Source of the DNA: Microbacterium sp. TNHR37B
GTDB taxonomy: Bacteria > Actinomycetota > Actinomycetes > Actinomycetales > Microbacteriaceae
Direction: 5' to 3'
Assembly (NCBI RefSeq): GCF_001620065.1
Contig: NZ_LQGV01000003.1
Span: 1,240,001-1,304,000 of the forward strand
DNA: 64,000 bases
The notes beneath the pieces were generated by a model. The model was not told the origin of the DNA. It saw only the letters and a list, made by a program, of their open reading frames with translations, and ran no database searches. The position numbers were made by a program, and so were the translations under genes. Below are positions 9,179 through 17,052 of the stretch, piece after piece. Numbering within the stretch: position 1 is the stretch's first letter; each line of letters begins with the position of its first letter.

Positions 9179-9965
9179 ACGGATCGGGCACCTCGGCACT
9201 CGGCTTCTCGGTGTCGGCCTCGCCGCAGGCCTCGCCGCCGTGACGATCGCGCTGGCCCTCACCGACCAGCTGGCCCTCTACATCAGCCCGTCGTCCAACT
9301 GGTTTGCGATCTCGATGGCGGTCCTCGTGCTCGTCGGCGCCGCGGTGAGCGTCGCTCTGCCGCTCGGAGCGGAGGCCGACCACGGTCACGACCACAGCCA
9401 CGACCACAGCCACGGTCACGCCTCTCCCGACCACGGGGTGCACGCCTCGCCGCCGTCCCGGGTGCCGCGGGTGACCGGGAGCGGCATCGGCGCCGCCGTG
9501 GGCGGACTCGTGGCGACGGGGATCGTCGCGGCGATCGTGACGGTGCCGCCGGCCACGCTGTCGGCGGAGCTCGCGATGTCGCGGGAGACCGGATCGGCCC
9601 CGCTCTTCCAGGGCGCCGACACCGTCGCGCTCGCCGCCATGGGCGATACGTCCACCTTCGGAGTGGGCGAGTGGTCGAGTGTCTTCGCGACGGCCACGAA
9701 CCCGGAGACGTTCGACGGCGAGAAGGTCACGCTCACGGGATTCGCGACACCCGGCGAAGGGGGCTTCGACCTCACCCGGCTCGTCATCACGCACTGTGTC
9801 ATCGACGCGCAGCCGGCCCGCATTCCCATCGCGACCGGCCACGCGCCCGACACCGGGCAGTGGGTCACCGTGACGGGGACGATCCGCGACGTGGACGGCC
9901 GGCTGCAGGTCACGGCGAGCACGGTCGAGCCGGTCGCGCAGCCGAAGGACCCGTATGAGTACTGA
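9171..9965 (+). CDS. TIGR03943/DUF1980-family permease partner with His-rich linker
   Basis: A 264-residue protein with two N-terminal membrane segments, a histidine-rich loop at about residues 70-91 (DHGHDHSHDHSHGHASPDH), a third hydrophobic segment, and a C-terminal extracellular OB-like domain (VTLTGFATPGEGGFDLTRLVITHC...). This matches the family that sits beside COG0701 permeases. TTG 9171 overlaps the permease stop. The histidine cluster suggests zinc binding at the outer membrane face. It is likely a subunit of a metal-linked permease complex. Confidence 0.78.
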   Translation: MRKRIGHLGTRLLGVGLAAGLAAVTIALALTDQLALYISPSSNWFAISMAVLVLVGAAVSVALPLGAEADHGHDHSHDHSHGHASPDHGVHASPPSRVPRVTGSGIGAAVGGLVATGIVAAIVTVPPATLSAELAMSRETGSAPLFQGADTVALAAMGDTSTFGVGEWSSVFATATNPETFDGEKVTLTGFATPGEGGFDLTRLVITHCVIDAQPARIPIATGHAPDTGQWVTVTGTIRDVDGRLQVTASTVEPVAQPKDPYEY

Positions 9966-11412
9966 CGACCGTCGTGCGCGCGAGGGTGATCGGCGCCGGT
10001 CGGCGGGTCGTCATCGCCGTGGCCGCGCGTTCACGGCATCGTTCACGATCGTCCTCGGCGTCCTCGCCGTGATCGGCTTGGGAGGCGCCGCGCTGACCAC
10101 GGTGCAGGGGCCCCGCGTCATGTCCACCGAGTTCGACCCCGCCGCCGCGGTGACCGCTTCCGGTTCACGTCTCCTGTTCACCACGACGCAGTCGCTCGCC
10201 GAGGTCGACCCCTCGCAGGTGAGCGTGAGCCCCGCCGCCGACTTCACGGTCGACACCTCCGGTCGCACCGTCGGCCTGCGCTTCTCGCTCCCGCTGTGGG
10301 ACGACACGACCTACACGGTACGGATCACCGGGGTCGCCGGGCTCGGCGGCGGACCTCCGGCAACGATCGAGGACTCCTTCACCACGCCCGCCCTCCAGGT
10401 CTACCTGCTCGAGAGATCCGACGCGGACGACACGATCTTCCGCTCCGATCTGGCGGGCGATGCCGCGGTACCGGTGTTCCGCCACGACCACATCGAGGAC
10501 TTCCGTGCGACCGCCTCGCACCTCGTGGTCTCGACGGTGGATGCGGACGGGCGGTCGCACCTCATCGTGACCGACCTCGACGGAACCGGTCAGCGAGAGC
10601 TGCTGCTGCCGGGGACCGGGAGCGTCACCGACCTGCAGAGCGCCGACCGCGGAAACCTCATCGGCTACACCTTCACCGATGCCGACATCGGCGCCGACGG
10701 CGGCCGCGAGAGCGCGCTGTTCACCGCGTCGCTCTCCGCCTCACAGGCACAGACGCCTCCGACGCCGATCGAACGGGCCGGAGGTGACTCGCGCGTGGAC
10801 GACTGGCGCTTCGTTCCGGGGACCGACACGATCCTCATGCTCACCTTCGACGGCGCTCTCACCCTCGTCTCGGCCCCGGACGCCTCGGGGCGGACCGCCG
10901 ACCCGGTCGCCCTCGGCAACGCCGTGGCGATCGACAGCATCGCTCGGGGCTCCACCGTCGCGATCGTGGAGCGCGCCGACGGCCCGCTCGCCATCGATCT
11001 CGCCACGGCGGAGGAGAAGGAGGTGGCTCCCACCGATCCCGGGCTCGGTCAGGCGTCGTCGGTGCTCGCGCTCGCCGACGGCTCGACCCTCCGCCTCCTG
11101 ACCCGCCTCGATGCCGACGGAGTGACGGTGGAGCAGACCTCGGTCGCGGTCGTGGATGCCGACGGCGCCGGTGCGCGTTCGGTCTTCACGGTGCCACCCG
11201 ATGACGCGCTGCTGCAGGCGTGCATCTCGCCCAGCGGGCGGTATGCGGCCCTCCTGGTCGCCCCGAACGTCGTCGACAACCCGTACGACGGATACCTCCT
11301 TCCGCTGCCGGAGCGCCTGCAGACCCACGTCGTCTCCCTCGCCGACGGCGCCGAGGTCGTCGCGCTCCGCGGGTTCGACGTCTCCTGGTGTCAGGGGGCG
11401 CCGCGGGGATGA
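9955..11412 (+). CDS. Membrane-anchored beta-rich extracytoplasmic protein
   Basis: A 485-residue protein of unknown function. It has a basic cytoplasmic N-terminus (residues 1-22), one membrane anchor (about 23-45, IVLGVLAVIGLGGAALTTV), then an Ig-like region (VSPAADFTVDTSGRTVGLRF... YTVRITGV). A long stretch of beta-strand repeats rich in D/T/S follows, resembling a beta-propeller. ATG 9955 overlaps the previous stop (ATGAGTACTGA), so it is coupled to the zinc operon and may help the permease pair or act as an envelope sensor. No catalytic motif was recognised. Confidence 0.7.
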   Translation: MSTDDRRAREGDRRRSAGRHRRGRAFTASFTIVLGVLAVIGLGGAALTTVQGPRVMSTEFDPAAAVTASGSRLLFTTTQSLAEVDPSQVSVSPAADFTVDTSGRTVGLRFSLPLWDDTTYTVRITGVAGLGGGPPATIEDSFTTPALQVYLLERSDADDTIFRSDLAGDAAVPVFRHDHIEDFRATASHLVVSTVDADGRSHLIVTDLDGTGQRELLLPGTGSVTDLQSADRGNLIGYTFTDADIGADGGRESALFTASLSASQAQTPPTPIERAGGDSRVDDWRFVPGTDTILMLTFDGALTLVSAPDASGRTADPVALGNAVAIDSIARGSTVAIVERADGPLAIDLATAEEKEVAPTDPGLGQASSVLALADGSTLRLLTRLDADGVTVEQTSVAVVDADGAGARSVFTVPPDDALLQACISPSGRYAALLVAPNVVDNPYDGYLLPLPERLQTHVVSLADGAEVVALRGFDVSWCQGAPRG

Positions 11413-12101
11413 GCGCTCCCGGATTCGTGCCCGCCACCCGTGAGGCCCTCACCGCCCTGCCGCGGGAGGTGGCGCCGACTCTCCTGGGTGCCCTCCTGCG
11501 CACGACGGTCGACGGTGTCGAGGTGGCCGTCAGGCTCACCGAGGTCGAGGCGTACCACGGGCAGGGGACGGGCGATCACGCCGACCCGGGTTCACACGCC
11601 CGCATGGGCCGGACGGCGCGCAACGCGACCATGTGGGGCGAGCCGGGCCACTTGTACGTCTATCTGAGCCACGGCATCCACTCCTGCGTCAACGTCGTGT
11701 GCGGTCCCGACGGCGTGGCCGGCGGAGTGCTCCTGCGCGCGGGCGAGATCGTCGAAGGGATCGAGGCGGCAGGGCTTCGACGTCCCGCGGCCCGTGCGCT
11801 CCGTGACCTCGCCCGCGGTCCCGGTCGCCTCGGCGACGCGATCGGACTCCGCCATCCCGTGCACGACGGGATCGATGCGATTCGCGGCGTTCCCCGCGCC
11901 GGCGCGGTCGCCCGCCTCTTCCTCCCCGAGGAGCCCCCGCCGCACGTGTCCGCCGGGCCGCGCGTCGGGGTCGCCGGCATCGCGGGAACGGAGGCGTTCC
12001 CCTGGCGGTTCTGGATCACGGGCGACCCCACGGTGTCGCCGTTTCGTTGGGGACGCGGCGCCGCCGAGCTCGCCCGCGACGCGCGCGACCGCCCCGTGTG
12101 A
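11409..12101 (+). CDS. 3-methyladenine DNA glycosylase (AAG/MPG family)
   Basis: A 230-residue monofunctional glycosylase of the eukaryotic AAG type that removes alkylated purines. Key blocks are LTEVEAYHG near residue 44, with the catalytic Glu, then HARMGRTARNATMWG and HLYVYLSHGIHSCVNVVC for base flipping and stacking, and LARGPGRLGDAIG. ATG 11409 overlaps the stop of the upstream membrane protein (ATGA), so it may be transcribed from the zinc operon although its function is unrelated. Confidence 0.93.
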   Translation: MSAPGFVPATREALTALPREVAPTLLGALLRTTVDGVEVAVRLTEVEAYHGQGTGDHADPGSHARMGRTARNATMWGEPGHLYVYLSHGIHSCVNVVCGPDGVAGGVLLRAGEIVEGIEAAGLRRPAARALRDLARGPGRLGDAIGLRHPVHDGIDAIRGVPRAGAVARLFLPEEPPPHVSAGPRVGVAGIAGTEAFPWRFWITGDPTVSPFRWGRGAAELARDARDRPV

Positions 12102-12169
12102 CACCGCCCGTGTGATACTGACCACGAGGCGTGATCCTGACTGGGGCTCAGCCCTCGAGAGGGGAAGAC

Positions 12170-13168
12170 ATGTCAGCGTTGCGGGTGCTGTTCATCGGCG
12201 GGACGGGCGTCATCAGCGCGGCATGCGTGGCCGAAGCCGTTCGTCGGGGGCACGAGGTGCACCTCCTCCACCGCGGGCGGGAGCAGCGTCGCGAGGTCCC
12301 CGACGGCGTCATCGTCCACCGCGGCGACATCCGGGAGGAGGAGTCGGCCCGACGCGCGCTGGAGGGCGAGGAGTTCGACGTCGTCGCGCAGTTCCTCGCC
12401 TTCGTCCCGGAGCACATCGAGACCGACCTTCGCCTGTTCACCGGGCGTACGCGCCAGTACGTCTTCATCAGCTCCGCCTCCGCTTACCAGACCCCGCCGG
12501 CCCGGCTTCCGGTCACCGAGTCCACCCCGTTGCGAAACCCGTTCTGGGAGTACTCCCGGAACAAGATCGCGTGTGAGGACCGCCTCGTCGCGGCTTACCG
12601 GGAGGCGGGCTTCCCGGCGACGATCGTCCGGCCGTCGCACACCTACGACCCGACCCTCATCCCGATCGACGGCGGATGGACCGCGATCGCGAGGATGCGG
12701 GCGGGGGAGCCCGTGATCGTCCACGGCGACGGGACGTCGTTGTGGACCCTCACCCACCACACCGACTTCGCGCGCGGCTTCGTCGGGTTGCTGGGACGCT
12801 CCGACACCGTCGGCGAGGCCTTCCACATCATGGGAGACGACGCCCCGACGTGGAACGAGATCTACACCGAGATCGCGCGGGCGGCCGGCGTCGCCGAGCC
12901 CGACCTCGTCTACGTCCCATCGACGGCTATCGCTGCCGCCGATCCCGAATGGGGAGCGGCCCTTCTCGGCGACAAGGCGCATTCGATGCTCTTCGACACG
13001 ACGAAGATCCGGTCGATGGTTCCCGAGTTCCGCACCACGGTGCGCATCGCCGAGGGCGCCCGCCAGATCGTCGAATGGTACGACGCCCACCCCGAGGCGC
13101 AGACGATCGACGGGGACTATGTGCGGCTCGCCGACGAGCTCGCCGCCCGCCATCGGCCGCGCCCCTGA
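12170..13168 (+). CDS. NAD-dependent epimerase/dehydratase (extended SDR)
   Basis: A 332-residue Rossmann protein. The dinucleotide loop GGTGVIS lies at about residues 10-16, the Ser of FISSASAY near 100, and the catalytic Tyr/Lys pair in EYSRNK (Y about 128, K about 132). The C-terminal substrate domain includes HIMGDDAPTWNEIY, as in UDP-sugar-type epimerases and NmrA-like reductases. ATG 12170 follows a strong Shine-Dalgarno (GAGAGGGGAAG). An extended -10 element, TGTGATACT, ends near 12117, which gives this gene its own promoter. The substrate is unknown. Confidence 0.85.
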   Translation: MSALRVLFIGGTGVISAACVAEAVRRGHEVHLLHRGREQRREVPDGVIVHRGDIREEESARRALEGEEFDVVAQFLAFVPEHIETDLRLFTGRTRQYVFISSASAYQTPPARLPVTESTPLRNPFWEYSRNKIACEDRLVAAYREAGFPATIVRPSHTYDPTLIPIDGGWTAIARMRAGEPVIVHGDGTSLWTLTHHTDFARGFVGLLGRSDTVGEAFHIMGDDAPTWNEIYTEIARAAGVAEPDLVYVPSTAIAAADPEWGAALLGDKAHSMLFDTTKIRSMVPEFRTTVRIAEGARQIVEWYDAHPEAQTIDGDYVRLADELAARHRPRP

Positions 13169-13186
13169 GTGGCACGACGGGCGTGC

Positions 13187-13192
13187 TAGACT
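13187..13192 (+). promoter_or_regulatory. -10 element of the rpmB-rpmG-rpsN operon
   Basis: TAGACT at the expected distance (about seven bases) from the first base of the structured leader at 13199. No good -35 hexamer is visible, which is common for this promoter class in the window (compare zur). The assignment rests on the match between promoter position and leader start. Confidence 0.5.
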
Positions 13193-13198
13193 GACTCT

Positions 13199-13313
13199 TT
13201 GTCTGCGCGCACTCCAGCACGCAGTTCGTATCCCCTCCTCAGCTCAGGCCGGAAACGGCCGGATGAGGCGTGGATGCAGACAAGGGATCTTGGGTGGCAC
13301 CGTCCGGTGTCAC
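13199..13313 (+). ncRNA. Candidate structured 5' leader of the rpmB operon
   Basis: TTGTCTGC (13199-13206) pairs perfectly with GCAGACAA (13276-13283) and closes a domain. Inside it, CCTCA (13237-13241) pairs with TGAGG (13264-13268), and GGCCG (13247-13251) pairs with CGGCC (13256-13260) around a GAAA tetraloop. A third hairpin follows: GTGGCACC (13294-13301) with GGTGTCAC (13306-13313), one G-U pair. The Shine-Dalgarno AGGAG (13321-13325) comes right after it. The fold looks like a ribosomal-protein autoregulatory leader. I do not recognise it as a named family. Confidence 0.55.
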
Positions 13314-13332
13314 GGTACTAAGGAGAATCACT

Positions 13333-13569
13333 ATGGCAGCAGTGTGCCAGGTGACCGGAGCAGTTCCCGGCTTCGGTCACAACATCTCGCACTCGCACCG
13401 CCGGACGAAGCGCCGCTTCGACCCGAACGTGCAGAAGAAGACCTACTACGTTCCGTCGCTCGGTCGCAAGATCACGCTGAACGTGTCGGCTAAGGGCATC
13501 AAGGTCATCGACGCCCGTGGCATCGAGTCGGTCGTCAAGGACCTCCTCGCGAAGGGTGTGAAGCTCTAA
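13333..13569 (+). CDS. rpmB: 50S ribosomal protein L28
   Basis: A 78-residue ribosomal protein with the typical start [25 protein letters not shown] and [12 protein letters not shown]. It has a single cysteine and lacks the paired CxxC zinc ribbon, so it is the zinc-independent form. AGGAG lies seven bases before the ATG. Its stop overlaps the rpmG start (TAATG). In many actinobacteria the zinc-free L28/L33/S14 set is Zur-repressed; no Zur box is visible upstream here, only a structured leader. Confidence 0.96.
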   Translation: MAAVCQVTGAVPGFGHNISHSHRRTKRRFDPNVQKKTYYVPSLGRKITLNVSAKGIKVIDARGIESVVKDLLAKGVKL

Positions 13570-13739
13570 TGGCGAAGAAGGCTCAGGACGTCCGTCCCAT
13601 CATCAAGCTGCGCTCGACCGCCGGCACGGGGTACACCTACGTGACGCGCAAGAACCGCCGCAACAACCCCGACCGCATCGTGCTGAAGAAGTACGACCCG
13701 GTCGTCCGCAAGCACGTCGAATTCCGAGAGGAGCGCTGA
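13569..13739 (+). CDS. rpmG: 50S ribosomal protein L33, zinc-independent form
   Basis: A 56-residue protein with the L33 pattern [20 protein letters not shown] and [16 protein letters not shown]. The four cysteines of zinc-binding L33 are absent. The ATG overlaps the rpmB stop by one base, so translation is coupled. It lies between L28 and S14 in the usual order. Confidence 0.95.
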   Translation: MAKKAQDVRPIIKLRSTAGTGYTYVTRKNRRNNPDRIVLKKYDPVVRKHVEFREER

Positions 13740-13743
13740 TCTC

Positions 13744-14049
13744 ATGGCTAAGAAGAGCAAGATCGCGCGCAACAAGCAGCGCGAAGAGGTCGTCGCCCGC
13801 TACGCCGAGAAGCGTGCCGAGCTGAAGAAGACCCTCGTCGACCCGAACGCCACCGATGAGGCCCGCGAGGCCGCTCGCGTCGGCCTGCAGAAGCTCCCGC
13901 GCAACGCGTCGCCGGTGCGTCTGCGCAACCGCGACGCCATCGACGGCCGCCCGCGCGGCCACCTGTCGAAGTTCGGCATCTCGCGCGTCCGCTTCCGCGA
14001 CATGGCGCACAAGGGCGAGCTGCCCGGCGTCACGAAGTCGAGCTGGTAA
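13744..14049 (+). CDS. rpsN: 30S ribosomal protein S14, long zinc-free form
   Basis: A 101-residue long-type S14 without cysteines ([20 protein letters not shown]... [20 protein letters not shown]). The short zinc-binding form is about 61 residues with two CxxC motifs, so this is the zinc-independent type. It begins four bases after the rpmG stop and is followed by a hairpin terminator. Confidence 0.96.
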   Translation: MAKKSKIARNKQREEVVARYAEKRAELKKTLVDPNATDEAREAARVGLQKLPRNASPVRLRNRDAIDGRPRGHLSKFGISRVRFRDMAHKGELPGVTKSSW

Positions 14050-14064
14050 GCACACCACGCACGC

Positions 14065-14098
14065 GAAGGCCGGAATCCTCTCGAGGGTTCCGGCCTTC
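14065..14098 (+). terminator. Terminator of the rpmB-rpmG-rpsN operon
   Basis: GAAGGCCGGAA (14065-14075) pairs perfectly with TTCCGGCCTTC (14088-14098) sixteen bases after the rpsN stop. It has no long T tract, as is common in high-GC genomes. Confidence 0.8.
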
Positions 14099-14222
14099 GG
14101 CGTTCCCGGGTCCGCCGGTCCCGCGGGGGCCTCAGGAGCCACTTCCGTCACATCTGACCCTCGACACGCCGTGAGAACGACGCCAGATGTCCCGAAATCC
14201 GCGGTTTTCCGCGCTTCGTAGG

Positions 14223-14228
14223 TATATT
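14223..14228 (+). promoter_or_regulatory. -10 element upstream of the HU gene
   Basis: TATATT stands out in a G/C-rich context about 85 bases before the HU start. The long 5' UTR ends with GGAGG a few bases before the ATG. A convincing -35 was not found. Confidence 0.45.
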
Positions 14229-14313
14229 CGGGGGCGGTCCAACCGACCAGCCGGCGACTCCCGTCGTCCGGTCCGAAGTAACTGACGGCCTTCGCCGTCT
14301 GGAGGACAACCCC

Positions 14314-14592
14314 ATGGCTATCACCAAGACCGAGCTCGTCGCCAGCATCGCTTCCGCGACGGGCCAGAGCCAGTCCGCTGTCTCGGGCGTGCTCGACGCG
14401 CTGTTCTCGACCGTCTCCGAGGCCGTTGCCAAGGGTGACAAGGTCACGATCCCCGGCTGGATCGCGTTCGAGCAGGTCGAGACCTCGGCTCGTACCGGCC
14501 GCAACCCGCAGACGGGTGCGGAGATCAAGATCCCCGCGGGCAAGCGCGTCAAGGTCACCGCGGGCTCGAAGCTCAAGGCTGCCGTCAAGTAA
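14314..14592 (+). CDS. hup: HU-family DNA-binding protein
   Basis: A 92-residue nucleoid protein. The N-terminal dimerisation helices are MAITKTELVASIASATGQSQ; the beta-arm region is TGRNPQTGAEIKIPAGKRVKVTAGSKLK, with the intercalating proline in GAEIKIPAGK. It lacks the long lysine/alanine-rich C-terminal tail of mycobacterial HupB, so it is a short bacterial-type HU. It is transcribed alone, between its own promoter and a strong hairpin. Confidence 0.96.
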   Translation: MAITKTELVASIASATGQSQSAVSGVLDALFSTVSEAVAKGDKVTIPGWIAFEQVETSARTGRNPQTGAEIKIPAGKRVKVTAGSKLKAAVK

Positions 14593-14603
14593 GACGACAC
14601 CGC

Positions 14604-14637
14604 ACGAAGGGGGATGCCGAGAGGTGTCCCCCTTCGT
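14604..14637 (+). terminator. Terminator of the HU gene
   Basis: ACGAAGGGGGA (14604-14614) and TCCCCCTTCGT (14627-14637) form a perfect 11-base stem starting 12 bases after the HU stop. Confidence 0.8.
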
Positions 14638-14672
14638 CGTCCCCGGCGGCGGGTCCGCCGTAGGCTGGGGGA

Positions 14673-16643
14673 GTGAACTCCCGCGCGCTCCGACTCGCCG
14701 GGCCGGTGATCCTCCTCGCGGCGGCGGTGGTGACACTTCTGCTCGGGTTGCTGCTGGGTGGCGGCGCCGCCCCGCTCCTGTTGCTCGACCCCGGCCCGAT
14801 CGTCCGGTGGGGGCTGCCCGCGGCCAAGCTCATCGTCAACCTCTCGGCGGCGGGCATGGCGGGTTCTCTCGTGCTGGCGTTGTTCGCCCTCCGCTCCGGG
14901 GAAAGACCCTTCGACGTAGCGCTGGACACCGCCTCGGTCTCCGCGGCGGTCTTCACCGTCAGCTCCGCCGTCACGACGTTCCTCACGTTCGTCAACATCT
15001 ACAACGCGACGCCGAGTCCCGACGCCCAGTTCGGTCAGCAGCTCGGCCAGTACCTCATCGGCACCGACCCGGGCCGCGCCTGGACGATCACGACGATCGC
15101 GGGAGCGGTCCTCACCGTCCTGACCTTCGCGGTCCGCGGCTGGACGACCACCCTCCTCATCGCCCTCGTGGCCGTCGCAGCCCTCATCCCCATGGCCACG
15201 CAGGGACACTCGGGCGACGACGCCAACCACAACGCTGCGGTGATGGCGCTGGCGCTCCACATCATCGGTGCGGCGGTCTGGCTGGGCGGACTCGTCCTGC
15301 TCGTCGTGGTGCGACCCGTCATGGAGCGTGGAGACATCCCGCGGATCCTCGAGCGCTACTCCAGCATCGCCCTCGCGGCGTTCTTCGTCGTCGCCCTCGC
15401 CGGGACGGCCCGGGCGATCGCGGGGGGAATCGGGCTCGCGCAGCTGGCGACCCCGTACGGCACGCTCCTGCTCGTCAAGGTCGTCGCGCTGATCGCGATC
15501 GGACTCCTCGGTGCCTGGTACCGCGGCCGGCTCATCTCGCGGATCTCGCAGGCGGCGGTCTCCCGGACCTTCTGGGCCCTCGTCGCGCTGGAACTGGCCT
15601 TCATGGGGATCGCGAGCGGCGCTGCCGTCGCCCTCTCCCGCACGCCGCCCGCCGTCGACACGGGCCTCCCCGAAGTGCGTACGCCTGCCGAGTGGCTCAC
15701 CGGTGCGCCGCTCCCCCCCGAGCTCACCCCGGACCGCTGGTTCACCACGTGGGATGTCGACGCGCTCTGGGCGTTCGCGACCGGATTCGGACTGTTCTTC
15801 TATCTCGCCGGCGTCTGGCGCCTCCGCCGTCGCGGTGATCGGTGGCCGATCCATCGCACGGTGCTGTGGGTGCTCGGTCTCGTGCTGCTGTTCTGGGTGA
15901 CCTGCGGGCCGATCAACGCCTACCAGGACTACCTCTTCAGCATGCACATGGTCGGACACATGCTGCTGTCGATGGCGATCCCGATGTGTCTCGTCTTCGG
16001 CGCGCCCGTGACTCTCGCCGCGCGCGCGATCCGCAAGCGCGACGACGGTTCGCGGGGCGGGCGGGAATGGATCCTCTGGGCCGTCCACACTCCGTTCGCC
16101 CGAGTGGTGACCCATCCCCTCTTCGCGGCCGCCATGTTCATCGGGTCGCTCTGGGCCTTCTACTACAGCGACCTCTTCCGCTGGTCCCTCTACGACCACC
16201 TCGGGCACGAGTGGATGGTCGCCCACTTCCTCATCTCCGGCTACCTCTTCGTCCAGTCGCTCGTGGGCATCGATCCGGTTCCCTACCGTCTGCCGCACGC
16301 GTTCCGCCTTCTCACCCTGATCGGCGTGATGGCGATACACGCGTTCTTCGGCATCGCGATCATGATGTCGTCGGGACTGTTCGTCGCCGAGTGGTTCGGT
16401 TCGATGGGCAGAACCTGGGGGGATCCGCCTCTCGTGGATCAGTACACCGGCGGAGGCATCGCCTGGTCGATCGGCGAGATTCCGACCCTGATCCTCGCGA
16501 TCGTCGTCGCCGTCCAGTGGAGCCGTTCCGACGAGCGGGCGCAGCGACGGTCGGACCGGCAGGCCGACCGGAGCGGCGACGCGGAGCTCGAGGCCTACAA
16601 CGCCCGCCTCGCGGCCCTCGCCGCGCGCGACGCACGGCGCTGA
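14673..16643 (+). CDS. CopD/CtaG fusion: copper-resistance D domain plus cytochrome c oxidase assembly domain
   Basis: A 656-residue polytopic membrane protein. The first half is a CopD-like copper transport domain (GHSGDDANHNAAVMALALHIIGAAVWLGGL). The second half is a Caa3-type CtaG domain (FSMHMVGHMLLSMAIPMCLVFGAPVTLAAR, then HEWMVAHFLISGYLFVQSL and HAFFGIAIMMSSG). The His/Met pairs are likely copper ligands. Together the domains should move or deliver copper to the oxidase CuB site. GTG 14673 lies seven bases after a TAGGCT -10 element, so it is probably leaderless. This fusion is common in actinobacteria. Confidence 0.9.
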   Translation: MNSRALRLAGPVILLAAAVVTLLLGLLLGGGAAPLLLLDPGPIVRWGLPAAKLIVNLSAAGMAGSLVLALFALRSGERPFDVALDTASVSAAVFTVSSAVTTFLTFVNIYNATPSPDAQFGQQLGQYLIGTDPGRAWTITTIAGAVLTVLTFAVRGWTTTLLIALVAVAALIPMATQGHSGDDANHNAAVMALALHIIGAAVWLGGLVLLVVVRPVMERGDIPRILERYSSIALAAFFVVALAGTARAIAGGIGLAQLATPYGTLLLVKVVALIAIGLLGAWYRGRLISRISQAAVSRTFWALVALELAFMGIASGAAVALSRTPPAVDTGLPEVRTPAEWLTGAPLPPELTPDRWFTTWDVDALWAFATGFGLFFYLAGVWRLRRRGDRWPIHRTVLWVLGLVLLFWVTCGPINAYQDYLFSMHMVGHMLLSMAIPMCLVFGAPVTLAARAIRKRDDGSRGGREWILWAVHTPFARVVTHPLFAAAMFIGSLWAFYYSDLFRWSLYDHLGHEWMVAHFLISGYLFVQSLVGIDPVPYRLPHAFRLLTLIGVMAIHAFFGIAIMMSSGLFVAEWFGSMGRTWGDPPLVDQYTGGGIAWSIGEIPTLILAIVVAVQWSRSDERAQRRSDRQADRSGDAELEAYNARLAALAARDARR

Positions 16644-16749
16644 TCCGCGCCTCCCCGGCCATCCGCACCGCCGCTCTGTCCCCAGATCGTCACCTCCCGT
16701 ACCGCACCCCTTTGCGCCGTCGCCTAGGCTCGTCCACGAACGACTGCTC

Positions 16750-17031
16750 ATGACTGACGACCGAGAGAGAGGCCTGATCGTGTCCGTCGACACCCTCGCG
16801 ATCGTCATCAGCGCGGCGACCCTCCTCCTCGGCTTCGTCACCGCGTTCGGTTGGCTCGTGAGCCGGATGGACGCGCGCATCGATCGGGTGGAGCACGGAC
16901 TGGCTCAGCGGATCGAGCGGGTGGAGCACGAGCTGGCTCAGCGGATCGAGCGGGTGGAGCACGAGCTCGTCGAGGTCAAGATCGCCGTCGCCCGCATAGA
17001 GGGCCCGCCACGTCACCTCGTCACGCGATAG
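16750..17031 (+). CDS. Small membrane-anchored coiled-coil protein with 11-residue repeats
   Basis: A 93-residue hypothetical protein. Residues about 12-36 form one membrane segment (DTLAIVISAATLLLGFVTAFGW). The rest is a charged coiled coil built from three near-identical 11-residue units of the type IERVEHELAQR. In the DNA this is a 33-base unit repeated three times (16879-16911, 16912-16944, 16945-16977). A TAGGCT -10 element (16725-16730) lies upstream. It resembles short tail-anchored oligomerisation proteins; its function is unknown. Confidence 0.7.
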   Translation: MTDDRERGLIVSVDTLAIVISAATLLLGFVTAFGWLVSRMDARIDRVEHGLAQRIERVEHELAQRIERVEHELVEVKIAVARIEGPPRHLVTR

Positions 17032-17052
17032 CGAGCCAGCGCTCGAGTCGGG

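Noticed and set aside
13169..13332. Zur box upstream of rpmB
   Set aside because: Looked for a TGATAA-type palindrome like the one at 4853; none is present.
14148..16880. A 910-codon open frame on the minus strand
   Set aside because: It lies opposite HU and the CopD/CtaG fusion, both clearly real; the translation is charged low-complexity sequence.
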